Positions 1 through 10,600 of a stretch of 64,000 nt of DNA are shown here, piece after piece (positions within the stretch are counted from its first letter, which is position 1; each line of letters starts with the position of its first letter). The notes under the pieces were generated by a model that saw only the letters and a program-made list of their open reading frames with translations, was not told where the DNA came from and made no database searches. Source of the stretch: Flavobacterium sp. DG2-3. GTDB lineage: Bacteria; Bacteroidota; Bacteroidia; Flavobacteriales; Flavobacteriaceae. The stretch covers positions 744,001 through 808,000 of the forward strand of contig NZ_JAVAMB010000001.1 of assembly GCF_030730925.1 (NCBI RefSeq). Reading direction: 5' to 3'. Made by a program: the position numbers and the translations under genes.

Positions 1-1680
1 AGCGTTAGCTATTTTTTTTGTTAACACTTTACCATCCTGTACCATGTCTAATCCGTTGTAGATTAGTTTTTTTTCAAATTCTACATCAGGAATAAGAGTA
101 TATTCTGGTTCAGAACAAGTTAAAGTAAAATCAACAGATTTGTCTTTTCCCGTGCTCCAGTTTGTATTAGCATAATCGACATCATCAACCGTAATGCAAT
201 ATAGACTAGTGTTTTCAGTTGCAATAAGGTTGCCTTTTTTGATTAGAGTGTTTTGCCCGTTTTTTAAGTTTAATTCTGTTAATGATCTATTTGATCTAGC
301 ATTTACATATGTTAAAGCGGCATTTTTGCTAAGGTCTAATTTGGTTAACTGATTCTCATAAATGTATAATGTTTGTAATTTAACATTACTCGACAAGTCG
401 ATATTTGTCAGTGCATTAGAATAGCAATATAATTCTTTCAGCTCAGTCAATTTAGAAAGATCTACGCTTTTAATTTTATTATCTCCGAAAAGCAATTGAG
501 TTAATTTTGTATTTTGAGAAACATTTAAATTTTCAATATTGCTCCTTTCACAACGGAAAAAAGTTAAATTAACGTTTTTAGAAAGATCTACAGTAGGCGT
601 ATTGTTGTACATATTTACAAAATATGTTAACGAAACAAAATCTTGAAGACCAGTTAAGTCAGTAATTGAACTCGATGATACATCTAAATTGGTGAGTTTA
701 TTAATTTTACTAGTAGGAACTTTACCATCTGGCACACCCGAATCTATACCTAAAGCAATTAATTTCTTTTCAAAATTGATATCAGGAATAGATGTGCTCG
801 GAACTTCTATACTGCAATCGGTGTTATAAACAGCCGCGGCATCTTTTAGATTTGCCCAGTTTGCCGTTGCAGTAACTTCATTATCAACCTGAATACAGCT
901 TAAGTTTGAATTGTTTTTAAAAGTAGAAGTAGTAGTTAAAATGGTGTTTTTTCCATTTTTTAAATTTAAACTTTTTAATTGATTCGAACTGCAGTCTACA
1001 AATGTAAGCGCAATATTGTTTGAAAGATCCAATGTCTTCAAACTATTTCCTTGACAATTTAATAACTGTAAAGATTTATTTTCTGAAAGATCTAAACTAG
1101 TTAAATTGCTGAAATTACAGTTTAAAAATGTCAAATAAGGATTCTTAAAAAGATTTAGCCCATTTGTAAAATCATTTGCAGAACAGTTAAGGCTATTTAG
1201 ATTAATATTGTTTGCAAGATTTAAAGCTTTAAGCTTGTTATCATAGCAGTTTACAGTTCTTATGTAAGTAATTGCCGATATATCTAAAGCAGTTAGTAAA
1301 TTACTAGCACAATTTAAATTATCTAAAGACGTATTTTTCGAAAGATTTAAGCTTGTTATTTTGTTAGAAAAACAATTTAGAACTGTAAGTGATGTATTTT
1401 GAGAAACATCAAGAGAAGTTAAATTGTTAAAAGAACAAATTAACTGGGTCAATGCTTTGAAGTCTTGAATACCAGTTAAGTCGCTAATGTTTAATCCGTT
1501 TACATTTAATGTTTTTATGGCAGAAATGTTTGCGGTTAAAACCTGTCCGTCAGGAGTTCCTGAATCGTATTTTTCATTAATTAAGAATTTCTCGAAATTA
1601 GGATCGGGAATCTTAGTGTATTGTTGGGCATAAATAGAAAAATTTGCCAGTAACAGCAATAAGAGTAGTTTTGCTTTCAT
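1..1680 (-). CDS. Leucine-rich-repeat secreted protein, C-terminus outside the window
   Basis: The frame is open from ATG at 1680 to the window edge, giving 560 codons without a stop, so the C-terminus is missing. A signal peptide (MKAKLLLLLLLANFSIYAQ) is followed by short repeats of the form LxxLxCxxNxLTSLDLS, about 20-23 residues each. The chain is modular: a PDxxFEKxLI...DGxV segment starts at about residues 25, 295 and 530, and a Cys-containing NW segment precedes the second and third. Such LRR architectures are common in secreted flavobacterial proteins and often end in a T9SS sorting tail, which cannot be seen here. The binding partner is unknown. Confidence is high for an LRR protein and low for any role. 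Confidence 0.85.
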   Translation of the reverse strand, partial: MKAKLLLLLLLANFSIYAQQYTKIPDPNFEKFLINEKYDSGTPDGQVLTANISAIKTLNVNGLNISDLTGIQDFKALTQLICSFNNLTSLDVSQNTSLTVLNCFSNKITSLNLSKNTSLDNLNCASNLLTALDISAITYIRTVNCYDNKLKALNLANNINLNSLNCSANDFTNGLNLFKNPYLTFLNCNFSNLTSLDLSENKSLQLLNCQGNSLKTLDLSNNIALTFVDCSSNQLKSLNLKNGKNTILTTTSTFKNNSNLSCIQVDNEVTATANWANLKDAAAVYNTDCSIEVPSTSIPDINFEKKLIALGIDSGVPDGKVPTSKINKLTNLDVSSSSITDLTGLQDFVSLTYFVNMYNNTPTVDLSKNVNLTFFRCERSNIENLNVSQNTKLTQLLFGDNKIKSVDLSKLTELKELYCYSNALTNIDLSSNVKLQTLYIYENQLTKLDLSKNAALTYVNARSNRSLTELNLKNGQNTLIKKGNLIATENTSLYCITVDDVDYANTNWSTGKDKSVDFTLTCSEPEYTLIPDVEFEKKLIYNGLDMVQDGKVLTKKIANA

Positions 1681-1980
1681 AGAAAAAGTTTAGAATTAGG
1701 TCGCGCAAGTGTAAGTCAATTAAATGGATAAACCTTACGGGAAGACGTAACGACTGTATTATTTGTTGATTTTTTTACAGTTTAAAAAGAAATAATTCAC
1801 TCAAAGTATATTTGCGATTATTAATCTTACAACATTCATTTGGCATTTTAATGTTTGTAAATATTATAGTTTAAGCATTTTGCGTCAAAATTTCATAACA
1901 CAGTGTTAACAGTTAGTTTTTTGTAACAAAAAAGCATAATTTAGACCCATCTTTTAACTTTACTTAAATATTACAGATAC

Positions 1981-3615
1981 ATGAGTCATATAAAACCCCT
2001 AAAATTATCTGCTTTTGCATTGCTTGTTTTAGCAGGATGCAGTGCTACAGTTCAGGCGCAGGTTTCTACTTCAAAAGAGTTTATTAAAGCCCCTGCAGCA
2101 GTTGTAAAAAAAGCTCCCCTTAGCGAAAATGAATTAAAAAGATGGAGTCATCTTGATCTAATAAAAGATTCAATTCCAGGAATGAGTGTTGATAAAGCTT
2201 ACGCTGAATTATTGCAAGGTAAAAAAGGCGTAAAAGTAATCGTAGGAATTGTAGATTCTGGTGTAGATATCGAACACGAAGATCTTCAGGGAATGATTTG
2301 GACAAATTCTAAAGAAATTCCAGGAAACGGAATCGATGATGACAAAAACGGATTTGTTGATGATGTTCATGGATGGAATTTCCTTGGAGATGCTGTTCAC
2401 GAAAATCTGGAAATGACTCGTATCGTAAAAAAAGCCGATGACGGTTCTGCAGAATACAAAGCTGCTCTAGCACAATTTACAGAGAAATACGAAGAAGCGC
2501 TTCAAGATAAACAGCAAGCAGATTTTTTAATGGAAGTGCATAACACCATAAAAAAAGAGCTGAATAAGACAGATTATAAAATCGAAGATTTAAGCACAAT
2601 TACTTCTACAGATCCAAAAGTAGCAAGAAGTAAGGCGGTTATGACTCAGATTTTTACAAATGCTGGGCCAACTTTTAATCCAGAAGAAGAATTAAAAGAG
2701 TATAGCGATCAGGTTGAAGAGCAGTTAAAATACAACTTAAATAAAGATTTTGACGGAAGAAAAATCGTAGGAGATAATCCAGACGATATTAAAGGTACTA
2801 AATATGGAAATAACGTAGTATTTGGTCCAGATAAAGAAAAAGCATTACATGGAACACACGTTGCCGGAATTATTGCTCAAGTTAGAGGGAATAATTTAGG
2901 TGGAGACGGAGTAGCGACAAATGTTGAAATTTTGACAGTTAGAGCCGTTCCAGATGGAGACGAGTATGATAAAGATATTGCTCTGGCAATTCGTTATGCC
3001 GTAGACAATGGAGCAAAAGTAATCAACGGAAGTTTTGGAAAAAGCTTTTCTCCACACAAAGACTGGGTTTATGATGCGATTAAATATGCAGCTAAAAAAG
3101 ACGTTTTAATTGTTCACGCAGCTGGAAACGACGGTTACAATATTGACGAAACAAAAAACATCAATTATCCAAACGATTCTCAAGACAACGTAAAAGAATT
3201 TGCAGATAATTTAATCACCATTGGAGCGATTAATAAATCGTATGGAGAAACAGTTGTAGCTTCATTTTCAAACTTCGGAAAAATAAACGTAGACGTTTTT
3301 GCTCCAGGTGAAGAAATTTATGCAACAGTTCCAAACAACAAATACAAATATTTACAAGGAACATCAATGGCATCTCCAAATGCTGCGGGTGTAGCGGCTT
3401 TGATTCGCTCTTACTATCCAAAATTAAAAGCCGCACAGGTTAAAAAGATTTTGATGGATTCTGGTGTAGCACTTCCTTCAACAGTTGTTTTAGGTAAAAG
3501 CGAAAATCCGGGAGAGAAACCAGCTGCCGTTTCTTCTGTAGAATCATCAAAAACAGCGAAGATGGTAAATGCTTACAATGCTTTATTAATGGCTGAAAAG
3601 ATGTCTAAAAAATAA
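1981..3615 (+). CDS. S8 family subtilisin-like serine peptidase lipoprotein
   Basis: 544 residues. The N-terminus has a lipobox (LVLAGC, Cys20), so it is probably a lipoprotein of the periplasm or outer membrane. The catalytic triad of family S8 is visible: Asp92 in GIVDSGVD, His290 in HGTHVAG and Ser462 in GTSMASP. About 200 residues separate the Asp and His motifs, a long insertion rich in charged residues and typical of Bacteroidota S8 enzymes. The substrate cannot be inferred. A strong hairpin terminator at 3637-3662 follows, and then an M1 peptidase gene on the same strand, so the two may form a proteolytic pair with attenuated read-through. Confidence 0.93.
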   Translation: MSHIKPLKLSAFALLVLAGCSATVQAQVSTSKEFIKAPAAVVKKAPLSENELKRWSHLDLIKDSIPGMSVDKAYAELLQGKKGVKVIVGIVDSGVDIEHEDLQGMIWTNSKEIPGNGIDDDKNGFVDDVHGWNFLGDAVHENLEMTRIVKKADDGSAEYKAALAQFTEKYEEALQDKQQADFLMEVHNTIKKELNKTDYKIEDLSTITSTDPKVARSKAVMTQIFTNAGPTFNPEEELKEYSDQVEEQLKYNLNKDFDGRKIVGDNPDDIKGTKYGNNVVFGPDKEKALHGTHVAGIIAQVRGNNLGGDGVATNVEILTVRAVPDGDEYDKDIALAIRYAVDNGAKVINGSFGKSFSPHKDWVYDAIKYAAKKDVLIVHAAGNDGYNIDETKNINYPNDSQDNVKEFADNLITIGAINKSYGETVVASFSNFGKINVDVFAPGEEIYATVPNNKYKYLQGTSMASPNAAGVAALIRSYYPKLKAAQVKKILMDSGVALPSTVVLGKSENPGEKPAAVSSVESSKTAKMVNAYNALLMAEKMSKK

Positions 3616-3636
3616 ACAACATTAAACGATTAATCC

Positions 3637-3668
3637 AATGGAAGAGTTCGCGCTCTTCCATTTTCTAT
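3637..3668 (+). terminator. Hairpin terminator between the S8 and M1 peptidase genes
   Basis: AATGGAAGAG (3637-3646) pairs perfectly with CTCTTCCATT (3653-3662) around a 6-base loop, and T-rich sequence follows. The possible upstream ATG at 3638 lies inside this stem, which argues against it as the start of the next gene. Confidence 0.75.
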
Positions 3669-3679
3669 TACATATAAAC

Positions 3680-5560
3680 ATGCGAAAAATTATTTTACTT
3701 TCTTTCCTAAGCTTAGGTTTTAACTCGGCTTTCGCGCAAAGCGCCCCATATTGGCAGCAGCACGCTGACTATAAAATGGAAGTTTCGATGGATGTAAAAA
3801 ACTATCAGTACAAAGGAAAACAAGAGCTGGTTTATACCAACAACTCTTCTGATACTCTAAAAAAAGTATTTTATCATTTGTTTCCAAATGCCTTTCAGCC
3901 AGGAAGCGAAATGGATGCACGCCTTCATTTTATTAAAGATCCAGATGGAAGAATGGTTAACAAAGTAAAAGGAGCAGACGGAAAAGAAGTAAAACAAAGC
4001 CGTATTGAAACTTTAAAACCAAATGAAATTGGTTATTTAAAAATTACGAATTTCAAACAAGATGGCGCTGTGGCTCAAACTAGAGTTTCAGGGACAATCT
4101 TAGAAGTGACTTTGGCTAAACCAATCTTGCCAAATTCTAAAACGACTTTTACATTAGATTTTGACGGACAAGTTCCGGTTCAGATTCGTCGTTCTGGAAG
4201 AAACAATTCTGAAGGAGTAGAGCTTTCTATGTCACAATGGTATCCAAAATTAGCCGAATTTGATTTCGAAGGATGGCACGCAGATCCTTATATCGCGAGA
4301 GAATTTCACGGTGTTTGGGGTAATTTCGATGTAAAAATTACAATCGATAAAGATTATACAATTGGAGGTTCAGGATATTTGCAAGACAAAAATTCAATCG
4401 GACACGGTTACGAAGATGCGGGTGTAACTGTTACTTATCCTAAAAAAGCAAAAACGCTAACATGGCATTTTATTGCGCCAAACGTTCACGATTTTACTTG
4501 GGCTGCAGACAAAGAATATACTCATGATATTGTAAAAGGACCAAACGATGTAGATTTGCATTTCTTCTACAAAAACAACGAAAAAACGACTGCAAACTGG
4601 AAACAGTTAGAGCCGTTAATGGTGAAAGTAATGGAATATTACAACCAAAGAGTTGGCGCCTATCCATACAAACAATATTCATTTATTCAAGGTGGAGATG
4701 GCGGAATGGAGTATGCAATGTGTACTTTAATGTTAGGAAACGGAACTTTGGAAGGAATCTTGGGAACTGCAACGCACGAATTAGGTCACTCTTGGTTCCA
4801 GCACATTTTAGCTTCAAACGAATCTAAACACCCTTGGATGGACGAAGGTTTCACGACTTACATCGAAGACAGTGCTTTGAATGAATTAAAAGGAGACAAA
4901 AAAGAAGTGAATCCTTTTGTTGGAAATTACAAAGCGTATTATAGTTTAGTAAATTCTGGTAAAGAACAGCCGCAAACAACGCACGGAGATCGTTACGATG
5001 AAAACCGTCCGTACAGTATTTCTTCTTATGTAAAAGGAAGCCTTTTCCTTTCTCAGTTAGAATATGTAATCGGAAAAGCTAACGTTGATGCAACTTTACA
5101 CCGATATTTCAACGACTTTAAATTTAAGCATCCAACTCCAAACGATATTAAAAGAAGTGCTGAAAGAGTTTCTGGAGCTGAATTAGATTGGTATTTAATT
5201 GATTGGACGCAAACAACAAACACTATCGATTACGGAATTAAAGACGTAGCAGATAATGCTGGAAAAACAACTGTTTCTTTAGAAAGAATCGGAAGAATGC
5301 CAATGCCAATTGATTTAAAAGTAGATTATACAGATGGTACTTCTGAGACATTCTACATTCCGTTGAGAATGATGAATTTTATTAAGCCAAATCCAAATCC
5401 GAACGAAAAAAGAACAGTTTTAGAAGACTGGGCTTGGGCACAGCAAAACTATAGTTTTACAATTGATAAAGCCAAAACGGCAATCAAAAAAATCACTATC
5501 GATCCAAGCGGATTAATGGCTGATGTAAAACAGACAAATAACGTTTTTGAAGTGAAGTAA
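3680..5560 (+). CDS. M1 family metallopeptidase
   Basis: 626 residues from ATG 3680. An in-frame ATG at 3638 lies inside a terminator stem and would bury the signal peptide (MRKIILLSFLSLGFNSAFAQ), so 3680 is preferred. The gluzincin zinc site is intact: HELGH at residues 366-370 and the third ligand Glu389, the HExxH-x18-E spacing of M1. A GGMEYAM stretch just upstream matches the substrate-binding GxMEN motif. It is probably a secreted or periplasmic aminopeptidase that trims peptides. Only 17 bases separate the upstream terminator from the start, so expression probably depends on read-through from the S8 gene. Confidence 0.92.
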   Translation: MRKIILLSFLSLGFNSAFAQSAPYWQQHADYKMEVSMDVKNYQYKGKQELVYTNNSSDTLKKVFYHLFPNAFQPGSEMDARLHFIKDPDGRMVNKVKGADGKEVKQSRIETLKPNEIGYLKITNFKQDGAVAQTRVSGTILEVTLAKPILPNSKTTFTLDFDGQVPVQIRRSGRNNSEGVELSMSQWYPKLAEFDFEGWHADPYIAREFHGVWGNFDVKITIDKDYTIGGSGYLQDKNSIGHGYEDAGVTVTYPKKAKTLTWHFIAPNVHDFTWAADKEYTHDIVKGPNDVDLHFFYKNNEKTTANWKQLEPLMVKVMEYYNQRVGAYPYKQYSFIQGGDGGMEYAMCTLMLGNGTLEGILGTATHELGHSWFQHILASNESKHPWMDEGFTTYIEDSALNELKGDKKEVNPFVGNYKAYYSLVNSGKEQPQTTHGDRYDENRPYSISSYVKGSLFLSQLEYVIGKANVDATLHRYFNDFKFKHPTPNDIKRSAERVSGAELDWYLIDWTQTTNTIDYGIKDVADNAGKTTVSLERIGRMPMPIDLKVDYTDGTSETFYIPLRMMNFIKPNPNPNEKRTVLEDWAWAQQNYSFTIDKAKTAIKKITIDPSGLMADVKQTNNVFEVK

Positions 5561-5580
5561 TCTTCAAATAAAAAAATAGA

Positions 5581-5613
5581 AAAGTCCCGATTAAAATTTT
5601 AATCGGGACTTTT
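5581..5613 (+). terminator. Bidirectional hairpin terminator after the M1 peptidase gene
   Basis: A perfect 28-base palindrome, AGTCCCGATTAAAA at 5583-5596 and its complement at 5597-5610, is flanked by an A run and a T run. It lies 20 bases after the stop codon and can serve both strands of this convergent junction. Confidence 0.85.
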
Positions 5614-5664
5614 ACTTTTAAGCCAAATAGAAAATTCAATAGTTAAACAATCAAACATGAAAAA

Positions 5665-5738
5665 GCTTTAGCCGAACACTTTAAGTTTGGCTAAAGCCTT
5701 TCGCTTTTACAATAAAAACCTCCAGCTAAAGCTGGAGG
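5665..5738. repeat. Two adjacent hairpins in a convergent intergenic region
   Basis: GCTTTAGCC at 5665-5673 pairs with GGCTAAAGC at 5689-5697. CCTCCAGC at 5719-5726 pairs with GCTGGAGG at 5731-5738 around TAAA. Both share the GCTAAAGC word. They lie 37 bases or more beyond the stop of the minus-strand dehydrogenase gene and resemble the short hairpin repeats scattered elsewhere in this window. Confidence 0.6.
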
Positions 5739-5774
5739 CAATTGAAAAATTTTATTAAATCGAGCTTAATAGAT

Positions 5775-6713
5775 CTAACTCAAATGCTCAATCATATCTT
5801 TTGTCATAGATTCCAAATCAAATTTATGATTCCATCCCCAGTCTTCTCTGGCAGAAGAATCGTCAATACTTGCTGGCCAGCTGTCCGCAATTTTCTGACG
5901 GAAATCTGGATTGTAGGTAATCTCAAATTCCGGAATATGTTTTTTGATTTCAGCGGCAATTTCAGTTGGAGTAAAACTCATCGCAGCCAAATTGTACGAA
6001 GAATGTATTTTGATTTCTTCAACCGGAGCTTTCATAATGTTGATTGTTGCATCGATTGCATCATCCATATACATCATGGGCATTTTGGTTTCAGACGATA
6101 AAAAGCATTCATATTTTTTATCAGCGATGGCTTTATAGAAAATATCAACGGCGTAATCTGTAGTTCCACCACCAGGAGGAGTCGACCAGCTAATTAAACC
6201 TGGATAACGAATGCTGCGTACATCAACACCATAAATATTATGATAGTATTCACACCATCTTTCACCAGCTTGTTTACTGATTCCGTAAACTGTTGAAGGC
6301 TCCATTACAGTATATTGCGGTGTGTTTTCTTTTGGGGTTGTCGGACCAAAAACAGCGATACTTGAAGGCCAGAAAATCTTTTGGATTTTTTTTGCTTTAG
6401 CTAAATTTAAAACATGAAAAAGCGAATTCATATTCAAGTCCCAAGCAAAAGCAGGATTTTTTTCAGCCGTTGCAGACAAAAGAGCAGCCATTAAATAGAC
6501 ATCAGTAATTTTATGCACTTCTACCAAATGTTCGATCTGATTAAAATCTAAAGCATTGACCACCTCAAAAGGCCCTGAATTAACAACATCAGTATTCAAT
6601 TTTCTAATATCGGAAGCGATTACATTCTCTGTTCCGTATATTTTGCGAAGCTTTTGAGTCAGCTCCGTTCCAATCTGACCGCAAGCGCCAATGATCAATA
6701 TTTTTGGATTCAT
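5775..6713 (-). CDS. SDR-type L-threonine 3-dehydrogenase (NAD-dependent epimerase fold)
   Basis: 312 residues from ATG 6713; the longer frame to 6755 adds a basic stretch with no family support. The N-terminal Rossmann motif GACGQIGTEL binds NAD. The extended-SDR catalytic pair is seen as YGISK (Tyr and Lys), preceded by PSSIAVFGP. The overall sequence matches the short, metal-independent L-threonine dehydrogenases known from Flavobacterium, which oxidise threonine to 2-amino-3-ketobutyrate in the threonine-to-glycine route. A UDP-sugar epimerase is the main alternative from the fold alone. The gene stands alone and converges on the M1 peptidase gene. Confidence 0.85.
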   Translation of the reverse strand: MNPKILIIGACGQIGTELTQKLRKIYGTENVIASDIRKLNTDVVNSGPFEVVNALDFNQIEHLVEVHKITDVYLMAALLSATAEKNPAFAWDLNMNSLFHVLNLAKAKKIQKIFWPSSIAVFGPTTPKENTPQYTVMEPSTVYGISKQAGERWCEYYHNIYGVDVRSIRYPGLISWSTPPGGGTTDYAVDIFYKAIADKKYECFLSSETKMPMMYMDDAIDATINIMKAPVEEIKIHSSYNLAAMSFTPTEIAAEIKKHIPEFEITYNPDFRQKIADSWPASIDDSSAREDWGWNHKFDLESMTKDMIEHLS

Positions 6714-7025
6714 TTTTTCATGATTTTTAGATTTACAAATATAACGTTTTCGCAATTACGTGAGTTTTTTTGAATAATAAATTATTAATTCAATAATTAA
6801 AAAGTTTGTTTGTTGGATTATTCTCTTTTAGAGGGGGTGTGTCTTTGTGCTTTTTTATTTTCGGTTTAAAAGGTCATTTTTAAGAAGAATAAAACGAAAA
6901 AAATCTTCTTATTTCACGTCATAAAGGACAAAAATAATAACCTTGATTTATAGAATCTTTAGCATAAAATCAGAATTCATATTTGTAAATTTACTTCGTA
7001 ACTTTGCAGCCTAACATTTTAATAA

Positions 7026-7634
7026 ATGAAATACAAAATATCTCTTTTTCTGCTTTTGACAACTGTGTTATTTTCTTGCCAAAATGAAAATGAAAAACGC
7101 CTTGCAGAAAACGCAAAAGAAGCGAAAAAGAAAGAAGCTATTTTTAATAACATAAATAAAGGCTGGACTTTTCTAGATGAACCGATTAATGAAATTTCAG
7201 AATCACAATTGAATTCATGGACAGAGTGGCGTGAGTTTATAAAAGAAATCGGCGATAAGCCAAGAAAAACAATCGGCGCGTTTCAAAAAAAATCGACTGC
7301 TATTGCTAAAAAAGCAATGGCTTTGAACAATAATATTCCGGCACAGTTTAATCAGCCGCAGATCAAAAGCCGTATTTCTATTCTAATTACAAAAATCAAA
7401 ATGCTGGATTTGTTTATTCATTTAAGTAAAATTCCAGATGATAAAGTGGTTTTTTTAATACAAGAAATTAATAAAGAACTGATTTCGTTGGAAAGACAAA
7501 TGGATAAAATTGTCGAAAAAGCCAAAATACCGAAAGAAGAAGGAGAAGCCGATTTCCTTAGAATGTTAGACACAGCACGCGCGATTCCGAGTTCGGCACC
7601 GCCAATAGATCCAAATATACCGAGAGTTGAGTAA
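7026..7634 (+). CDS. Uncharacterised lipoprotein upstream of mfd
   Basis: 202 residues. The signal peptide MKYKISLFLLLTTVLFSC ends in a lipobox Cys at residue 18. The rest is Lys/Glu-rich and probably mostly helical, with an acidic, proline-rich C-terminus (PPIDPNIPRVE). I recognise no catalytic motif or named family. Its 3' end overlaps the TTG start of mfd by 8 bases, which suggests translational coupling. A -7-like TAACTTTG lies at 6999-7006, but no well-spaced -33 element accompanies it. Confidence 0.8.
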   Translation: MKYKISLFLLLTTVLFSCQNENEKRLAENAKEAKKKEAIFNNINKGWTFLDEPINEISESQLNSWTEWREFIKEIGDKPRKTIGAFQKKSTAIAKKAMALNNNIPAQFNQPQIKSRISILITKIKMLDLFIHLSKIPDDKVVFLIQEINKELISLERQMDKIVEKAKIPKEEGEADFLRMLDTARAIPSSAPPIDPNIPRVE

Positions 7635-10600
7635 AAACGCTTTATATACCACATACGACAATCTGCCAAAAGCACAGCAGATTGCATCGAGTTTACTGGA
7701 AGGAAACCAAGTAAAAATGAACATCAGCGGATTGTTAGGATCTGCTGTTTCATTTATTATACGTTCCGTTTTCAGGAAAACCGAACTGCCTTTTCTGATT
7801 GTTTTAGACAACAAAGAAGAAGCGGCTTATTACTTGAACGATTTAGAACAAATGATCGGCGAGCAGGATGTATTGTTTTATCCTGCATCTTTTCGTCGTC
7901 CATATCAGATTGATGAAACTGATAATGCCAATGTTTTACTTCGCGCTGAGGTTTTAAACAGAATTAATTCCAGAAAGAAACCTGCTGTAATTGTCACGTA
8001 TCCCGAAGCGCTTTTTGAAAAAGTAGTAACGAGAAGAGAACTCGATAAAAACACTTTAAAAGTGGCTTTAAACGATAAGATTTCGATCGATTTTATCAAC
8101 GAAGTTTTGTTCGAATACGAATTCAAAAGAGTCGATTTTATTACAGAACCCGGAGAATTTTCAGTTCGTGGAGGAATTGTCGATGTCTTTTCTTTTTCAA
8201 ACGATCATCCGTACCGAATTGAGTTTTTCGGAAATGAAGTAGACAGCATCAGAACTTTTGATGTTGAAACACAATTATCGGTTGAAACACATAAAAAAAT
8301 TACGATTATTCCGAATGTGGAGAACAAACTGTTTCAGGAAAATCGCGAAAGCTTTTTAGATTATATTGCCGAGAAAACCGTTCTTTTCATCCAAAATACA
8401 GAAGGTCTTTTTTCTCAATTAGACAGACAATTTGCAAGGGCAGAAGAAGCTTTTGAGAAACTTTCGAAAGAAATAAAACACGCCACTCCGGAACAATTGT
8501 TTTTGAATCAGGCATCTTTTATAAAACGTTCTTTAGATTTTTCGGTTGTCGAATTAGCTTCAAGACCAGTTTATAAAACGACCAAAAAATTCGAATTTCA
8601 TATTCAGCCTCAGCCTTCGTTCAATAAACAATTTGATTTATTGATGAATAATCTGAGCGAAAATCATTTTAACGGATATGTGAATTATTTGTTTTGTTCG
8701 AATGATACTCAGGCAAAACGTTTTCATGATATTTTTGAAAGTTTAGACGAAGCAAATTCAGAAAATATTAGAAAACAATATCACACGATTGTTCTGCCTT
8801 TGTATCAGGGATTTATTGACGAAGAAAATCAGATTACGGCGTATACGGATCACCAGATTTTTGAGCGTTACCATAAATTCAATATCAAAAATGGTTATTC
8901 TAAAAAGCAAAATATTACGCTAAAAGAATTAACCGCACTTTCTGTTGGTGATTATGTAACGCATATTGATCACGGAATCGGGAAGTTTGGCGGATTGCAG
9001 AAAATTCAGGTTGAAGGAAAAACGCAGGAAGCTATAAAATTGGTTTATGCCGACAATGATATTGTGTATGTGAGCATTCACTCGCTGCATAAAATTTCCA
9101 AATACAACGGAAAAGACGGAACACCTCCGAAAATATATAAATTAGGTTCCAATGCTTGGAAGGTTCTGAAACAGAAAACCAAAGCACGTGTTAAACATAT
9201 TGCGTTCAATTTGATTCAGCTGTATGCAAAACGACGTTTAGAAAAAGGTTTTCAGTTTGCGCCAGACAGTTATCTTCAAAACGAATTAGAAAGTTCGTTT
9301 ATTTATGAGGATACACCAGACCAAATGAAATCGACGGCTGAAGTAAAAGCCGATATGGAAAGCGATCGCCCTATGGATCGTTTGGTTTGCGGTGACGTTG
9401 GTTTCGGAAAAACAGAAGTTGCGATTCGTGCTGCTTTTAAAGCTGTAGATAATAGTAAACAAGTTGCGGTTTTAGTTCCGACAACTATTTTGGCTTATCA
9501 ACATTACAGAACTTTCTCAGAACGTTTAAAAGATATGCCGGTTTCTATTGGATATTTAAATAGATTTAGAACGGCGAAACAAAAAACACAAACGTTAAAA
9601 GATTTAGCTGAAGGAAAACTCGATATTGTCATTGGAACACATCAATTGGTCAATAAAAATGTGGTTTTTAAAGACCTTGGTTTATTGATTGTTGATGAAG
9701 AACAAAAGTTTGGTGTAAACGTAAAAGATAAACTAAAAACAATTGCTGCAAATGTCGATACGTTGACATTGACAGCGACGCCAATTCCGAGAACTTTGCA
9801 ATTTTCATTAATGGCAGCGCGAGATTTATCAGTAATTACGACGCCTCCGCCAAATCGTTATCCGATTGAAACGAATGTGGTTGGATTTAATGAAGAAATT
9901 ATTCGTGATGCGATTTCGTATGAAATTCAAAGAAACGGACAGGTTTTCTTTATCAATAACCGAATTGAGAACATAAAAGAAGTCGCAGGAATGATTCAGC
10001 GTTTGGTTCCAAATGCCAGAGTCGGAATCGGTCATGGACAAATGGACGGCGCGAAACTCGAAGAATTGATGCTAGGCTTTATGAACGGAGATTTTGATGT
10101 TTTGGTCGCAACCACAATCATCGAAAGCGGATTGGACGTTCCGAATGCCAATACGATTTTCATCAACAATGCCAATAATTTCGGATTATCAGACTTGCAT
10201 CAAATGCGTGGACGCGTTGGGCGAAGCAATAAAAAAGCATTCTGTTATTTTATCTGTCCGCCATATTCATCAATGACCGAAGATGCGAGAAAACGTATTC
10301 AGGCTTTGGAACAATTCAGCGAATTAGGAAGCGGTTTCAATATTGCAATGAAAGATTTGGAGATTCGTGGAGCAGGAGATTTATTAGGTGGTGAACAAAG
10401 CGGTTTCATTAACGAAATAGGTTTTGATACGTACCAAAAAATCATGAACGAAGCCATCGAAGAATTGAAGGAAAACGAATTCAAAGATCTTTATCCGGAA
10501 GAAAATGACATCGATACAAAAGAATACGTAAAAGACATTCAAATCGATGCCGATTTCGAATTGTTATTCCCAGATGAATATATCAATAACGTTTCAGAAC

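Noticed and set aside
3638..3679. Longer start for the M1 peptidase
   Set aside because: It falls inside a terminator stem and would put 14 residues ahead of a normal signal peptide.
5742..6101. 119-codon plus-strand frame opposite the threonine dehydrogenase gene
   Set aside because: It is antisense to a well-supported enzyme, shows no domain, and its composition is that of a reverse-strand shadow.
6982..7006. TTTG ... TAACTTTG considered as a promoter of the lipoprotein-mfd pair
   Set aside because: The -7 element fits but the spacer is only 13 bases, shorter than the usual range.
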